The notes under the pieces were generated by a model that saw nothing but the letters and a program-made list of their open reading frames with translations, was not told the DNA's origin and ran no database searches. From Deferribacteres bacterium (GTDB lineage: Bacteria > Chrysiogenota > Deferribacteres > Deferribacterales > Geovibrionaceae), in contig JAEWZN010000004.1 in NCBI GenBank assembly GCA_023395255.1, positions 1 through 34,493 of the forward strand: 34,493 bases of DNA. The letters run 5' to 3'. Made by a program: the position numbers and the translations under genes. Below are positions 6,290 to 14,869 of this stretch, piece by piece; position 1 is the first letter of the stretch, and the number at the start of each line of letters is the position of its first letter.

Positions 6290-7099
6290 ATGCCGCTTAT
6301 ACATGCCTCTGACGGAGTAAACTGGAAGAAGAAGCACCTGATTGCAAATCCGTATATACGGATAGGGCTTGCTTTTGCTGCTGTTGTATACCTCGCCCTT
6401 GCCCTGTCCTCCGTTGAAGTGAACTGGGTGAGGGTTCAGGAAGGTCTCGGCAGAGGGGCTGCGTTTGTTGGCTCTTTTCTGCACCCTGATTTTAATTCAA
6501 GATGGAACGAGATATTTGAAGGTATTCTGGAAAGCCTCACTATGACAATTGTTTCCACAGCTTTAGGTATACTTCTTTCCATTCCGGTGGGTATAGGCGC
6601 TGCCGGGAACATAGCCCCTTTTCCGGTTTATTTCCTTTGCCGGAGCATAATAGCCATTTCCAGAACATTCCCGGAAGTGATAATAGCGATATTCTTTGTG
6701 GCCATGTTCGGTTTCGGAGCACTGGCGGGGATGCTTACCCTGACTTTTGCCACCATAGGTTTCATGGCGAAACTTCTGGCTGAGGATATTGAAGATATAG
6801 ATCCCGTTCAGACAGAGGCGATACGCTCAACAGGAGCAGGCTTTTTTCAGATGCTGACATGGAGTGTGCAGCCGCAGGTTATGCCGAGGCTCATAGGCCT
6901 GTCCGTTTACAGACTGGACATAAATTTCCGTGAATCTGCGGTAATAGGCATAGTGGGCGCGGGCGGCATAGGTGCAACCCTGAACACATCCATCGACAGA
7001 TACGAGTATGACACAACTGCGGCCATACTTATTGTTATAATAGTAATTGTTATGTGCACCGAATATGTTTCGGGAATAATAAGGAAGAGGCTCCAGTAA
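6290..7099 (+). CDS. phnE: Phosphonate-type ABC transporter permease 1 (PhnE family)
   Basis: Inner-membrane permease of 269 residues with about six hydrophobic segments. After a short cytoplasmic N-terminus the first membrane span lies near residues 24-42. The BPD-transporter domain begins at ILESLTMTIVSTALGILLS. The ATPase-contact EAA loop reads EAIRSTGAGFFQMLTWSVQP (about 182-201), and the family-typical RESAVIGIVGAGGIGATL follows near 218-235. There is only a weak ribosome site, inside the end of phnC, so expression is likely coupled. The next gene encodes a second, diverged permease, and the two probably form a heterodimer. Confidence 0.9.
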   Translation: MPLIHASDGVNWKKKHLIANPYIRIGLAFAAVVYLALALSSVEVNWVRVQEGLGRGAAFVGSFLHPDFNSRWNEIFEGILESLTMTIVSTALGILLSIPVGIGAAGNIAPFPVYFLCRSIIAISRTFPEVIIAIFFVAMFGFGALAGMLTLTFATIGFMAKLLAEDIEDIDPVQTEAIRSTGAGFFQMLTWSVQPQVMPRLIGLSVYRLDINFRESAVIGIVGAGGIGATLNTSIDRYEYDTTAAILIVIIVIVMCTEYVSGIIRKRLQ

Positions 7100-7100
7100 G

Positions 7101-7916
7101 ATGCCGCTGATAAAAAAGAACGGGGCAGTTTTCTGGATACCTAAGGACTCAAAGAAACAGCTTATGGTGTGGTTTGGCTGGTTTATAGGCCTGATGCTGA
7201 TCTTTTTAAGCTGGCGCAGCATATCCGCAAATACCATATGGGTTTTTGCAGCGGATGCCCCTGAGCAGTTACGGCTTATGATTATGAGGATGTTCCCGCC
7301 TAAGCTTGAATATCTGAACAAGCTCTGGAAACCTCTGTGGGATACGCTTAATATAGCCACTCTGGGTACTTTGCTCGGTATAGTTATAGCTGTGCCTGTG
7401 GCGTTTCTGGCAGCCTCAAACACAACTCCCAGCAGAAGGCTTGTCCGCCCGTTTGCAATGCTTATCCTTGTTTCAAGCAGGTCGGTAAATTCGCTTATCT
7501 GGGCTTTGCTGCTGGTAACTATAGTCGGTCCGGGGATATTTGCCGGTATAATCGCCATTGCCCTGCGCTCCGTGGGGTTTGTCGGCAAGCTGCTTTATGA
7601 AGCCATCGAGGAGATAGACAGAACTCAGGTGGAGGCTGTCACAGCGACAGGCGCTGCGCCTTCACAGGTGTTTTCATACGGCATAGTGCCGCAGATAATG
7701 CCGGCATTCGCAGGAATAAGCCTTTACAGGTGGGATATAAACATAAGGGAATCCACAATTCTGGGTTATGCCGGGGCAGGGGGAATAGGGCTTAACCTGA
7801 GTTCATCCTTAAGCACTCTGGCATGGTCTCAGGTGTCTGTGATTCTGATCTCGGTGCTGGCAACAGTTATTGCCAGTGAATGGATTTCCGCGAGGATAAG
7901 GAAGATGCTTATTTAG
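7101..7916 (+). CDS. phnE: Phosphonate-type ABC transporter permease 2 (PhnE family)
   Basis: Second inner-membrane permease, 271 residues, paralogous to the preceding gene (both start MPLI). The first membrane span is near residues 23-41. The EAA loop is EAVTATGAAPSQVFSYGIVP (about 175-194), followed by RESTILGYAGAGGIGLNL. One base separates it from the stop of permease 1. It is the last gene of the importer operon. Its 3' end overlaps the convergent iron-sulfur protein gene by 8 bases, and no terminator is visible between them. Confidence 0.9.
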   Translation: MPLIKKNGAVFWIPKDSKKQLMVWFGWFIGLMLIFLSWRSISANTIWVFAADAPEQLRLMIMRMFPPKLEYLNKLWKPLWDTLNIATLGTLLGIVIAVPVAFLAASNTTPSRRLVRPFAMLILVSSRSVNSLIWALLLVTIVGPGIFAGIIAIALRSVGFVGKLLYEAIEEIDRTQVEAVTATGAAPSQVFSYGIVPQIMPAFAGISLYRWDINIRESTILGYAGAGGIGLNLSSSLSTLAWSQVSVILISVLATVIASEWISARIRKMLI

Positions 7917-8766
7917 GCCTCATGGGATTGCGTCTTTCGCATGGAACCCCGGCCTGACAGAGGCCGCAGGCATTGACCTTAAAGCCTGTCATCTTCTCTG
8001 TGTATTTCACCGTTATATCGCGGATATATTTCATGCAGACTTCCTTGTTGTGGCCTTCGTCAGTTATTGCTCCCGCCGGGCAGCGCTTCATGCATGCCCT
8101 GCATTTACCTGTGGCGTGGAAAAGGCAGTTGCCGAGATGGTGCTCATAAGTCCGTTTGTCAGGCTCAATATCCGCCTGCACAATCACGGAGCCTATGCGG
8201 ACGGCTATGCCTGCCTCGGTTATAAAGCCGTCTGACAGGCTGAATGTGCCGAGCCCCGCTGCGTATGCGGCGTGCCGTTCTGACCAGTTGGAGCATATCC
8301 CTGCCGTATCGGACTGTCTGTAGCCCCATCCTTCCGCAATAGAGGGGGCGATTGCTTTAAGCCCCTGTTCTCTGAGAAATTTCTGGAAATCATCCCTTAG
8401 TTGGTTATTGAAGTTTTCACCGTGCAGTCTGGAAAATATCCATCTTCTGGAAGGAAGAAGCGTGGCTTTCCTCTGTTCGGCTATGGTTTCATCTGTCTGA
8501 GGCAGAACCCAGCAGATGACTGTGAGTTCCGCCCGGTCAAAGTCGGCATCGGGATAGGCGAGTTTCATGGCATCTGCCGGAGTCCAGTAGAAATCGCCAA
8601 TCATTTCGCGGTATTTATCAAAGAGGGGATCAGAACCGGACGCAAAGCCCACAAGGGGCTGCGCCCATGCTTTTTCATTTATGGCGTGAAGGTGATTTTC
8701 ACCCGAAGTGGCAGTGTATTTTTCTATGAATTTAATAATGCTGCTTTTAAGATCCGCTTTATCCAT
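7909..8766 (-). CDS. 4Fe-4S protein related to epoxyqueuosine reductase (QueG-like)
   Basis: Cytoplasmic iron-sulfur protein of 285 residues. The C-terminal part carries CRACMKRCPAGAI (about residues 212-224), a ferredoxin-like cluster site, and a second set of cysteines ending in CGLCQAGVPCE (about 265-275). Together they can hold two [4Fe-4S] clusters. Upstream, AAYAAGLGTFSLSDGFITEAGIAVRIGSVI matches the QueG/COG1600 cobalamin-domain pattern (GLGxxGLxxxxxxPxxGxxxRxxxxx). It is shorter than canonical QueG (about 350 residues or more), so it is more likely a QueG-like oxidoreductase of unknown substrate than the queuosine enzyme itself. It stands alone on the minus strand, convergent with phnE. 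Confidence 0.8.
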   Translation of the reverse strand: MDKADLKSSIIKFIEKYTATSGENHLHAINEKAWAQPLVGFASGSDPLFDKYREMIGDFYWTPADAMKLAYPDADFDRAELTVICWVLPQTDETIAEQRKATLLPSRRWIFSRLHGENFNNQLRDDFQKFLREQGLKAIAPSIAEGWGYRQSDTAGICSNWSERHAAYAAGLGTFSLSDGFITEAGIAVRIGSVIVQADIEPDKRTYEHHLGNCLFHATGKCRACMKRCPAGAITDEGHNKEVCMKYIRDITVKYTEKMTGFKVNACGLCQAGVPCERRNPMRPK

Positions 8767-8828
8767 TGTATAGCCCGCCTGCGGATATACTAATACAGCT
8801 GTTTGTGTATGTCAAACCGTGTGAGCAC

Positions 8829-11800
8829 CTAAAATTTAGTGAGTTCCACAATAAATTTTGCTCCCTGCTTTTTACTGCCTACGGATATTCTGCCGAAAAA
8901 TTTGTTTTCAAGTATCAGCCTGCATATATAAAGGCCTATTCCTGTGCCTTCGTCCTTTTTGGTGGTGAAGTAGGGGTTAAAGAGCTTCGGCTTTATCTCC
9001 TCAGGTATTCCCGTTCCGTTGTCTTCAACCTGAATCTCGAAAAACTCCCGGCGGTTTATGACGCTGATGCCTATCCTTCCCGCTTTGAAGTCCTTGTCCT
9101 GCCGTTTCTTTTCCGCCACAGCGTCAATGGCGTTGCTGATCAGGTTCATTATCACCTGCTGAAAGTCGTTCATGGAGCCTGTGGTGTAAAAATCGGCTAT
9201 CTTATTAAGGTTCTTGGCGCTTCCGTTAGTAACCTTAGTATAGGCCTTGGATTCCGCTATTTTGTATTTGAAGGTTACTTCCACGAAGTTATTGGAAATT
9301 TTTGCATCCAGAATATGGAGAGTCTGTTTCACTGCCTCAAGGATGCTGAAACTTGAGATGGATGATTTGAGCTTGAAGAAATTTTTGAATGTGTTGATGG
9401 TGTCATCCATGAAGGAGATTATGCTTCTGCTTTCCCCGGTGACTTCGCGGATAGATTTCACGGCCTCATCCGGTGCTTCTGTGTTCAGCACATTGTCAAT
9501 GTACTGGAATATCTGGTACAGGGAGTTTAAAGGCTGCTTCCACTGATGGTTTATGGAGGCCACCATTTCGCCGATTGCGGCCAGCTTGCTCTGCTGAATA
9601 AGCAGATACTCACGCTGCTTCTGTTCCTCTTCAATACGCTTGATATTTGTAATGTCCGTCACGGAGGTTATTTTATACAGCTTTCCGCCAAGCTCCACCC
9701 TGCTTGCGGTGGAGATTATTTTCAGGGTTCTGCCGCTTTTGCTCACAACAGCCCACTCGGCGGGGATTTCAGACAGCTTACCGCTGATAAATTCATTATG
9801 CATATGCATGGCGGTTTCACGGAAATTTTCGGGCACTACTATAGTAAACGGGCTTCCCAGAAGCTCATTTTCTGTATAACCGTAAATCTGCATGTATGCC
9901 TTGTTGACCTTAACAAAGCAGCCTTTGCTGTCTGTGAGGCAGATTCCCACCTCTGCGGTTTCAAAAATTTTGGTGATGAAAAGTTCGCTCTGGAGTCTTT
10001 GGGCAACCTCTTTCTCAACCCTTGCCTCAAGGTTTTTGTTGAGGGCTTTCAGCATATTCTCTGATTCTGTCAGGAGCGTGGTTTTTTCAATAAGCAGTTT
10101 TTCCCTGTGCTCTCTTTCCTCGTAGAGGGCTTTCAGCTCATTGTAGGCGATGTTCAGCTCCTCGTTGGTTGCCTGAAGTTCCTCATTGGTGGTTTCAAGC
10201 TCTTCGTTGGATGATTGAAGCTCCTCGTTGGAGGAATGCAGTTCCTCATTGAGTGACTGGAGCTCTTCGTTGGATGTTTCAAGCTCTTCTATAACAGTCT
10301 GGAGATCCTGTTTGGTGTTGGCGAGCTCCGTCTGTATCTCAGTGATGCGCATGTCGCAGCTGTCATCAATGTATGATACTCCCGGAAGCTCCTTCTCCGG
10401 TATGTTTTCAAAGTAAAGCAGTATGAAGCCTGTGTCGTGCCCCTCATCTGTCATTTTACGCAGATTACAGCGCACAAAGAACCCGTCTGATTTTCTGAAA
10501 GGTGAAACAGCGTGTGATGCACCGTTTTTGATTTTCTGGATCATCACACGGACATCGGAGCGGAACATTTTGCATATCATAGTGCTGAGGTTCATCTTCG
10601 GCTTGCCGGTGGGAAGCTGGATATACTCGGCTATTTTTCCGTGCAGATAGAAGATGTTCATCTGAATATCCGTCACTGCGAAAGCATCGAAAAATTCTTC
10701 CAGCCTGCTCTTTCGGATGTATGAGTCAAAATCATTTTCCGACTGGGCTTCCACTGTTTCGTGGTATCTGGACACTGAAATTTTCGGAAAGGATGGTTTT
10801 GCAACTTTTTTTCTGTGCATAGGCAGACGGTAGATTTTGTTTTTTTTGTCCACCGTTTCAAAATGTGTGTCGAGATTTCCTGTGGATTCAGATTTGCCGA
10901 GCATAAGTATTCCGCCCGGATTAAGGGAATAGTAGAAAGAGTGAAAAACCTTTTTCTGGAGGTCTGAATTAAAGTAGATAAGAAGATTGCGGCAGCTTAT
11001 GAAGTCAATCCGGATAAAAGGCGGATCAGAGGCGATGTCATGACGGGAGAAGATCACCATCTCCCTCAGAGATTTGATAACTTCGTAAGTGCTTCCGTGC
11101 TTGATGAAATATTTTTTCACAAGCGCAGGATCAATCTCGGCAATGGCTGATTCCGGGTAAAACCCTTTGCGGGCTATATTGAGCGCTGCCGTGTCTATAT
11201 CCGTGGCGAATATCTGTATATCCGCTCCGGGAAACTTATCACCGAGAATTTCCGCTATAAGTATTGTGACTGAGTAAACCTCTTCCCCGGTGCTGCATCC
11301 CACTATCCAGAACCTCAGGGAATCCTGAAACCTCTCTGAGCCGATGTATTTTGACAGCTCATTTTTAAGCTCCGTAAAGGCTTCCTGATCCCTGAAAAAA
11401 GCTGTGACATTTATCAGTATATCAAAGAAAAGGTGCTCTATCTCATCTGCATTGTTTTTCAGAAACTCAATGTAATCTGTTACTTTGATAAATTTTCTTG
11501 CGGCCATCCTCCGCTGTATGCGGCGTTTGATGGTGTTTTCCTTATAATCCCTGAAATCTGTGCCCTTTTTGCGCTTGATGAGGGTCAGAATAGTCTTGAA
11601 ATAATCTTCCGACTCTTTCTGCTCAGGGATTGTAACCTCCGGTATGGCGCTGTTGAGAAAAATCTCAGCTATTTCCGGGGCAATTTTTTCAGGGGTGAGG
11701 GTTATGTCCACATTGCCTGTTTCTATTGCGGAATGGGGCATGCCGTCATATTTGGCGGATTCCGTCTCCTGAGCTATGGTGATGCCGCCTGCGGCTTTAA

Positions 11801-12221
11801 TTGCGCGTATGCCTGTGGAGCCGTCAGAGCCTGTGCCGGAAAGAATGACACCGCAGGGAGATATGGTTTCATCCTCAGACATGGATATGAAAAACTGATC
11901 GACGGACGGCTTCGGCCCCACAAAATCCTGCGGGCGGGTGAGGCGGAGCACTCCGTTTTTTACTCTGACATTGAAGTTCGGCGGTGTGATGTAAACAAGG
12001 TCGGGCTTAAGTGGGGTGTTGTCTTTTATTTCTGCTATTTCCACCTTGCAGTCTTTTGAAAGAAGTGAGGTCAGCATGCTTTTGTGTGACGGGCTCAGGT
12101 GCTGGACAACCACATAGGCTATCCTTCCGTTCGGTTCGATGTTCGGTATAAAAAGCTTAAGCGCCTCAAGCCCGCCGGCGCTTGCTCCTATCCCCACAAG
12201 AATAAGTTTTTCATTTTTCAT
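8829..12221 (-). CDS. CheB-CheR-PAS hybrid sensor histidine kinase
   Basis: Very large multidomain protein, 1130 residues. The CheB methylesterase domain (about 1-190) keeps all catalytic residues: Ser14 in GIGASAGG, His41 in VVVQHLSP and Asp133 in SGTGSDGSTG. A CheR methyltransferase domain follows (about 205-470) with GCSTGEEVYS, FATDID and CRNLLIYF. A PAS-like region comes next (about 500-610). A long coiled coil (about 627-730) consists of repeated NEELQSS/NEELET heptads. A canonical PAS domain (about 744-857) leads to a histidine kinase with His892 (NHQWKQPLNS), the N-box NLISNAIDA, and VEDNGTGIP/GTGIGLYI near the C-terminus. There are no membrane spans and no receiver domain. Its phosphotransfer partner is not adjacent. 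The domain order is an established kinase architecture, but the link to chemoreceptors is unknown. Confidence 0.92.
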   Translation of the reverse strand: MKNEKLILVGIGASAGGLEALKLFIPNIEPNGRIAYVVVQHLSPSHKSMLTSLLSKDCKVEIAEIKDNTPLKPDLVYITPPNFNVRVKNGVLRLTRPQDFVGPKPSVDQFFISMSEDETISPCGVILSGTGSDGSTGIRAIKAAGGITIAQETESAKYDGMPHSAIETGNVDITLTPEKIAPEIAEIFLNSAIPEVTIPEQKESEDYFKTILTLIKRKKGTDFRDYKENTIKRRIQRRMAARKFIKVTDYIEFLKNNADEIEHLFFDILINVTAFFRDQEAFTELKNELSKYIGSERFQDSLRFWIVGCSTGEEVYSVTILIAEILGDKFPGADIQIFATDIDTAALNIARKGFYPESAIAEIDPALVKKYFIKHGSTYEVIKSLREMVIFSRHDIASDPPFIRIDFISCRNLLIYFNSDLQKKVFHSFYYSLNPGGILMLGKSESTGNLDTHFETVDKKNKIYRLPMHRKKVAKPSFPKISVSRYHETVEAQSENDFDSYIRKSRLEEFFDAFAVTDIQMNIFYLHGKIAEYIQLPTGKPKMNLSTMICKMFRSDVRVMIQKIKNGASHAVSPFRKSDGFFVRCNLRKMTDEGHDTGFILLYFENIPEKELPGVSYIDDSCDMRITEIQTELANTKQDLQTVIEELETSNEELQSLNEELHSSNEELQSSNEELETTNEELQATNEELNIAYNELKALYEEREHREKLLIEKTTLLTESENMLKALNKNLEARVEKEVAQRLQSELFITKIFETAEVGICLTDSKGCFVKVNKAYMQIYGYTENELLGSPFTIVVPENFRETAMHMHNEFISGKLSEIPAEWAVVSKSGRTLKIISTASRVELGGKLYKITSVTDITNIKRIEEEQKQREYLLIQQSKLAAIGEMVASINHQWKQPLNSLYQIFQYIDNVLNTEAPDEAVKSIREVTGESRSIISFMDDTINTFKNFFKLKSSISSFSILEAVKQTLHILDAKISNNFVEVTFKYKIAESKAYTKVTNGSAKNLNKIADFYTTGSMNDFQQVIMNLISNAIDAVAEKKRQDKDFKAGRIGISVINRREFFEIQVEDNGTGIPEEIKPKLFNPYFTTKKDEGTGIGLYICRLILENKFFGRISVGSKKQGAKFIVELTKF

Positions 12222-12387
12222 ATAATAATCAGCCCGTTGTAATTTTACAGTTTCATGTATTATAACATTTCCGGGCAGAAAAATTCATGGCAATTTGAAA
12301 TTAAAAGAAAAATAATATTAACTCGGTAAAGCAGAGGTAATACTTTTAATGATATGTCGTTCAAATTTCAGTGACGATGAATAAATG

Positions 12388-12421
12388 CAAAAAAAACCGC
12401 CCCCTTTCGGGAGCGGCTTTT
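12388..12421 (-). terminator. Rho-independent terminator of the cytochrome c peroxidase gene
   Basis: Read on the minus strand, a GC-rich hairpin (GCCGCTCCC with GGGGGCGGT, loop GAAA-like) is followed by TTTTTTTT. It starts about 30 bases after the peroxidase stop codon at 12449. Confidence 0.85.
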
Positions 12422-12448
12422 CGGGATTTGTTTTTCTTCAGTCAGGTT

Positions 12449-13489
12449 TTATTTCCATTCAGGTTTCGGGGTGGCATCCGTTGAAGGAGGAAGCACGGGG
12501 TACGCCACTTTGGGCTGAACACCTGTAAGGGTTTTAAGGAAAGCCGTTATAAACTTAGTATCGGAATCCGTAAGTGATATTCCGAGCTGAGCCGAGCTCA
12601 TTACGGCCACCGCTTCCTGGAGTCCCCATACCTTGCCGGAGTGGAAGTAGGGCGCGGTGTATTCTATGTTTCTGAGGCTGGGTGATTTGAAAACATATTC
12701 ATCAGCCGCAGTGTTTGTTACTGTAAATCTGCCTTTGTCACCGGAAACTATTTTTGCATCGGGTTTTTCAACAACGCCGAATGTGTAGTAGTCCTCTCCG
12801 CCCATGTTAACACCGGCGTGGCAGTCAGCGCAGCCTTTGCTTATAAAAAGCTCAAGCCCTTTCTTCTCGTCTTTGCTGAGGGCGTTAACATCGCCTTTCA
12901 GGTAAAGGTCAAATCTGGAATCAGGAGTAAGGAGCGTAGCTTCGAAAGCTTCTATCGCTTTTGCCATGTTGTCGAAGCTGACGGGGTCTTTATCGCCGGG
13001 GAATGCTTTTTTGAACAGTGCAACATATTCGGGCATGCTTTTCAGAACAACCACAACTCTGTCGGGTGTGCTGTTCATTTCAACAGAAGCCTGAACGGGG
13101 CCCTTGGCCTGCTCTTTAAGGTCTGCCGCTCTGCCGTCCCAGAACTGCGCAAGGTTGAAAACAGAGTTAAGAACTGTGGGTGCATTTCTGGGGCCTTTCT
13201 GCCAGCCGTGACCGATGGAAGTTTCCTGATAATCGTCACCGCCGAAGCTGAGGTTATGACAGGTGTTACAGCTCAGAAGGCTGCTTTTTGAAAGTCTGGG
13301 TTCGAAGAAGAGCATTTTGCCCAGTTCCACCTTGTCCAGAGTCATGGGATTGTCTTTAAGCGCAGGGGGCGCGTAGGGAATAGGTTTAAAAAGTTTGTTG
13401 GCATCTGCCTGAAGCTTTTCAGCAAATGCAGGACCTGATACCACGAGTGCCGCCATTAACACAAGCATTGACAATAGTTTTGTTCTCAT
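12449..13489 (-). CDS. ccpA: Di-haem cytochrome c peroxidase (CcpA/MauG family)
   Basis: Periplasmic peroxidase that reduces hydrogen peroxide with electrons from cytochrome c, 346 residues. The signal peptide is at 1-24 (cut after AFA). Two haem c sites are present: CNTCHN (about residues 74-79) and CADCHA (about 223-228). The family hallmarks DPRLS-like FEPRLSKSSLLSC, RNAPTVLN, FWDGRA and the C-terminal SPSLRNIEYTAPYFHSG are all present. A longer frame opens 14 codons earlier. I chose the ATG at 13489 because GGAGGT sits 8 bases before it and the signal peptide begins there. It is monocistronic, with a terminator at 12388-12421. A Fur/PerR-like palindrome lies about 55 bases upstream. Confidence 0.93.
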   Translation of the reverse strand: MRTKLLSMLVLMAALVVSGPAFAEKLQADANKLFKPIPYAPPALKDNPMTLDKVELGKMLFFEPRLSKSSLLSCNTCHNLSFGGDDYQETSIGHGWQKGPRNAPTVLNSVFNLAQFWDGRAADLKEQAKGPVQASVEMNSTPDRVVVVLKSMPEYVALFKKAFPGDKDPVSFDNMAKAIEAFEATLLTPDSRFDLYLKGDVNALSKDEKKGLELFISKGCADCHAGVNMGGEDYYTFGVVEKPDAKIVSGDKGRFTVTNTAADEYVFKSPSLRNIEYTAPYFHSGKVWGLQEAVAVMSSAQLGISLTDSDTKFITAFLKTLTGVQPKVAYPVLPPSTDATPKPEWK

Positions 13490-13819
13490 AAGAATAAACC
13501 TCCATAGTTGATAATGCGGACTATAACACAAAATTTTTTAAATGATAATAATTATTTTACAGTAAAAAATTTCGACTAAAATAGTGTTAATTTTAATTGT
13601 TAATAATGAAGAAAGATCCTTTTAAAAAAATTTTAACATTTTTTTGTAACGATTAATGCATATATTTTCAGAAAAACTTAACCTGAACTGATTTTCTCTT
13701 TCTCTTTCAGAATCTTAAGATAAAGAAATATTTTTTTAAGATTAACGTGGTTATATAACATATCAGGCTGTATATTGATCAGTCTGTGGTTTGGACTGTG
13801 TGTGTCCGGAGGTCAGTTG
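13490..13819. other. AT-rich divergent intergenic region
   Basis: These 330 bases separate the peroxidase (minus) from the lipoprotein gene (plus). Apart from the Fur/PerR-like box and AT-rich promoter-like sequence I see no gene, RNA or repeat. An open frame does extend from TTG 13775 into the lipoprotein gene, but the better start is at 13820. Confidence 0.6.
13543..13557. promoter_or_regulatory. Possible Fur/PerR-like operator in the peroxidase promoter
   Basis: TGATAATAATTATTT matches the 7-1-7 Fur unit TGATAATNATTATCA at all but the last two bases, and a PerR-type box at 11 of 14 defined positions. It is 54-68 bases upstream of the peroxidase start codon, where a promoter is expected. 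The surroundings are very AT-rich, which weakens the match. Confidence 0.4.
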
Positions 13820-14869
13820 ATGTTCTCAGTGTGTTTCCCTTATGCCGCTTTGCGCAGGCTCCTGCTTGCTGTCTGCCTGATGCTTGCCTTTACCGGCTGC
13901 GGGGAGATGAAAAAGCTGTACAGCGGCAATATTCCCATAGCGCATGAAAGATTTATTTTCAAAATCGGCAGCGCGGAGGTTGTGTTGCCCTATGAAGGTG
14001 ATCTAGGCGCTGAAAATGTCAGCACACTGCTGATTATGATACATGATGACACCCTTAATCCTGTCTCCTACATGAGTAAGGGCATTTTTGCCGCAGATGT
14101 GGCGGGAAGAGGCAAAACCTCCGTGATAGCTCCGCAGTTTCTGGAAAGACGCGTGGCGGAAAGAGAGAAGGGGATGCTCTTCTGGGACAGAAGATGGCGC
14201 GGCGGCGGCTATTCCCTCAGCAGCGGGCTGAACAAAGGCTACCCCTCTGTAAGTTCGTTTACTGTGCTTGAAAGGATGATAGGAGAGGTGTACCACAGAA
14301 ACAAGGATACACTCAGAAAAGTGGTAATAGCCGGGCACGGCGGCGGGGCACAGTTTGCCATTCAGTTTGCCGCTATGAACTCCACAGAGAACAGGCTCGC
14401 TTCAAAAGGAGTTAAGTTCACATATGTGGCTGCGAACCCTTCGACTTACCTTTATCTGAGCAATGAACGCTTCCGGGATGAGAACGGGCGGATAATCCCT
14501 CTGGGACGGTCTCAGATAACGGGCTGTTTCTCATATAACTCATACAAATACGGGTTGGACAGCATATACGGCTACGGCAGCAATATGCAGACGCAGGACA
14601 TCAGAAACAACCTTCTGAACAGACATATGGTTTTTGTGGTGGGCAAACAGAATCTCGGACGCTCGCTGTCGCTTGACAACTCATGCGGTGCTGATATTCA
14701 GGGGAAAAACAGGGTGGAGAGAGCAGCACTTTTCAGACACCACCTTGAAAAGCTCAACGGCGGCTCATGCCCCAGCCACACATGGATCATGCTGGACAGA
14801 GTGGGGCATAACCCTGACGCGGTTTTCTCAAACCATGATGTGATTCAGGCTATGTTTGCGGATAATTAG
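13820..14869 (+). CDS. Lipoprotein with alpha/beta-hydrolase fold, nucleophile missing
   Basis: Exported protein of 349 residues. I start at ATG 13820 because CCGGAGG lies 7 bases upstream; an in-frame TTG at 13775 has no such site. The signal peptide ends in the lipobox-like FTGC (Cys about residue 27), suggesting lipid anchoring. The mature part follows the alpha/beta-hydrolase pattern: the strand LLIMIHDD, the nucleophile elbow AGHGGGAQFAIQFAAMN (about 176-192), and a late RVGHNPDAVF carrying a possible triad His. The elbow normally reads GHSxGA. Here Ser is replaced by Gly, and the usual acidic position after FVVG reads KQN. The protein is therefore probably non-catalytic, perhaps ligand-binding. 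Its stop overlaps the stop of the convergent pabC gene by 4 bases. Confidence 0.75.
   Translation: MFSVCFPYAALRRLLLAVCLMLAFTGCGEMKKLYSGNIPIAHERFIFKIGSAEVVLPYEGDLGAENVSTLLIMIHDDTLNPVSYMSKGIFAADVAGRGKTSVIAPQFLERRVAEREKGMLFWDRRWRGGGYSLSSGLNKGYPSVSSFTVLERMIGEVYHRNKDTLRKVVIAGHGGGAQFAIQFAAMNSTENRLASKGVKFTYVAANPSTYLYLSNERFRDENGRIIPLGRSQITGCFSYNSYKYGLDSIYGYGSNMQTQDIRNNLLNRHMVFVVGKQNLGRSLSLDNSCGADIQGKNRVERAALFRHHLEKLNGGSCPSHTWIMLDRVGHNPDAVFSNHDVIQAMFADN

Noticed and set aside
10130..10320. Tandem-repeat or CRISPR-like DNA with recurring CTCCTCGTTGG units
   Set aside because: It encodes the heptad coiled coil (NEEL repeats) of the CheB-CheR kinase. Spacing is 21 bp or multiples and there are no spacers.
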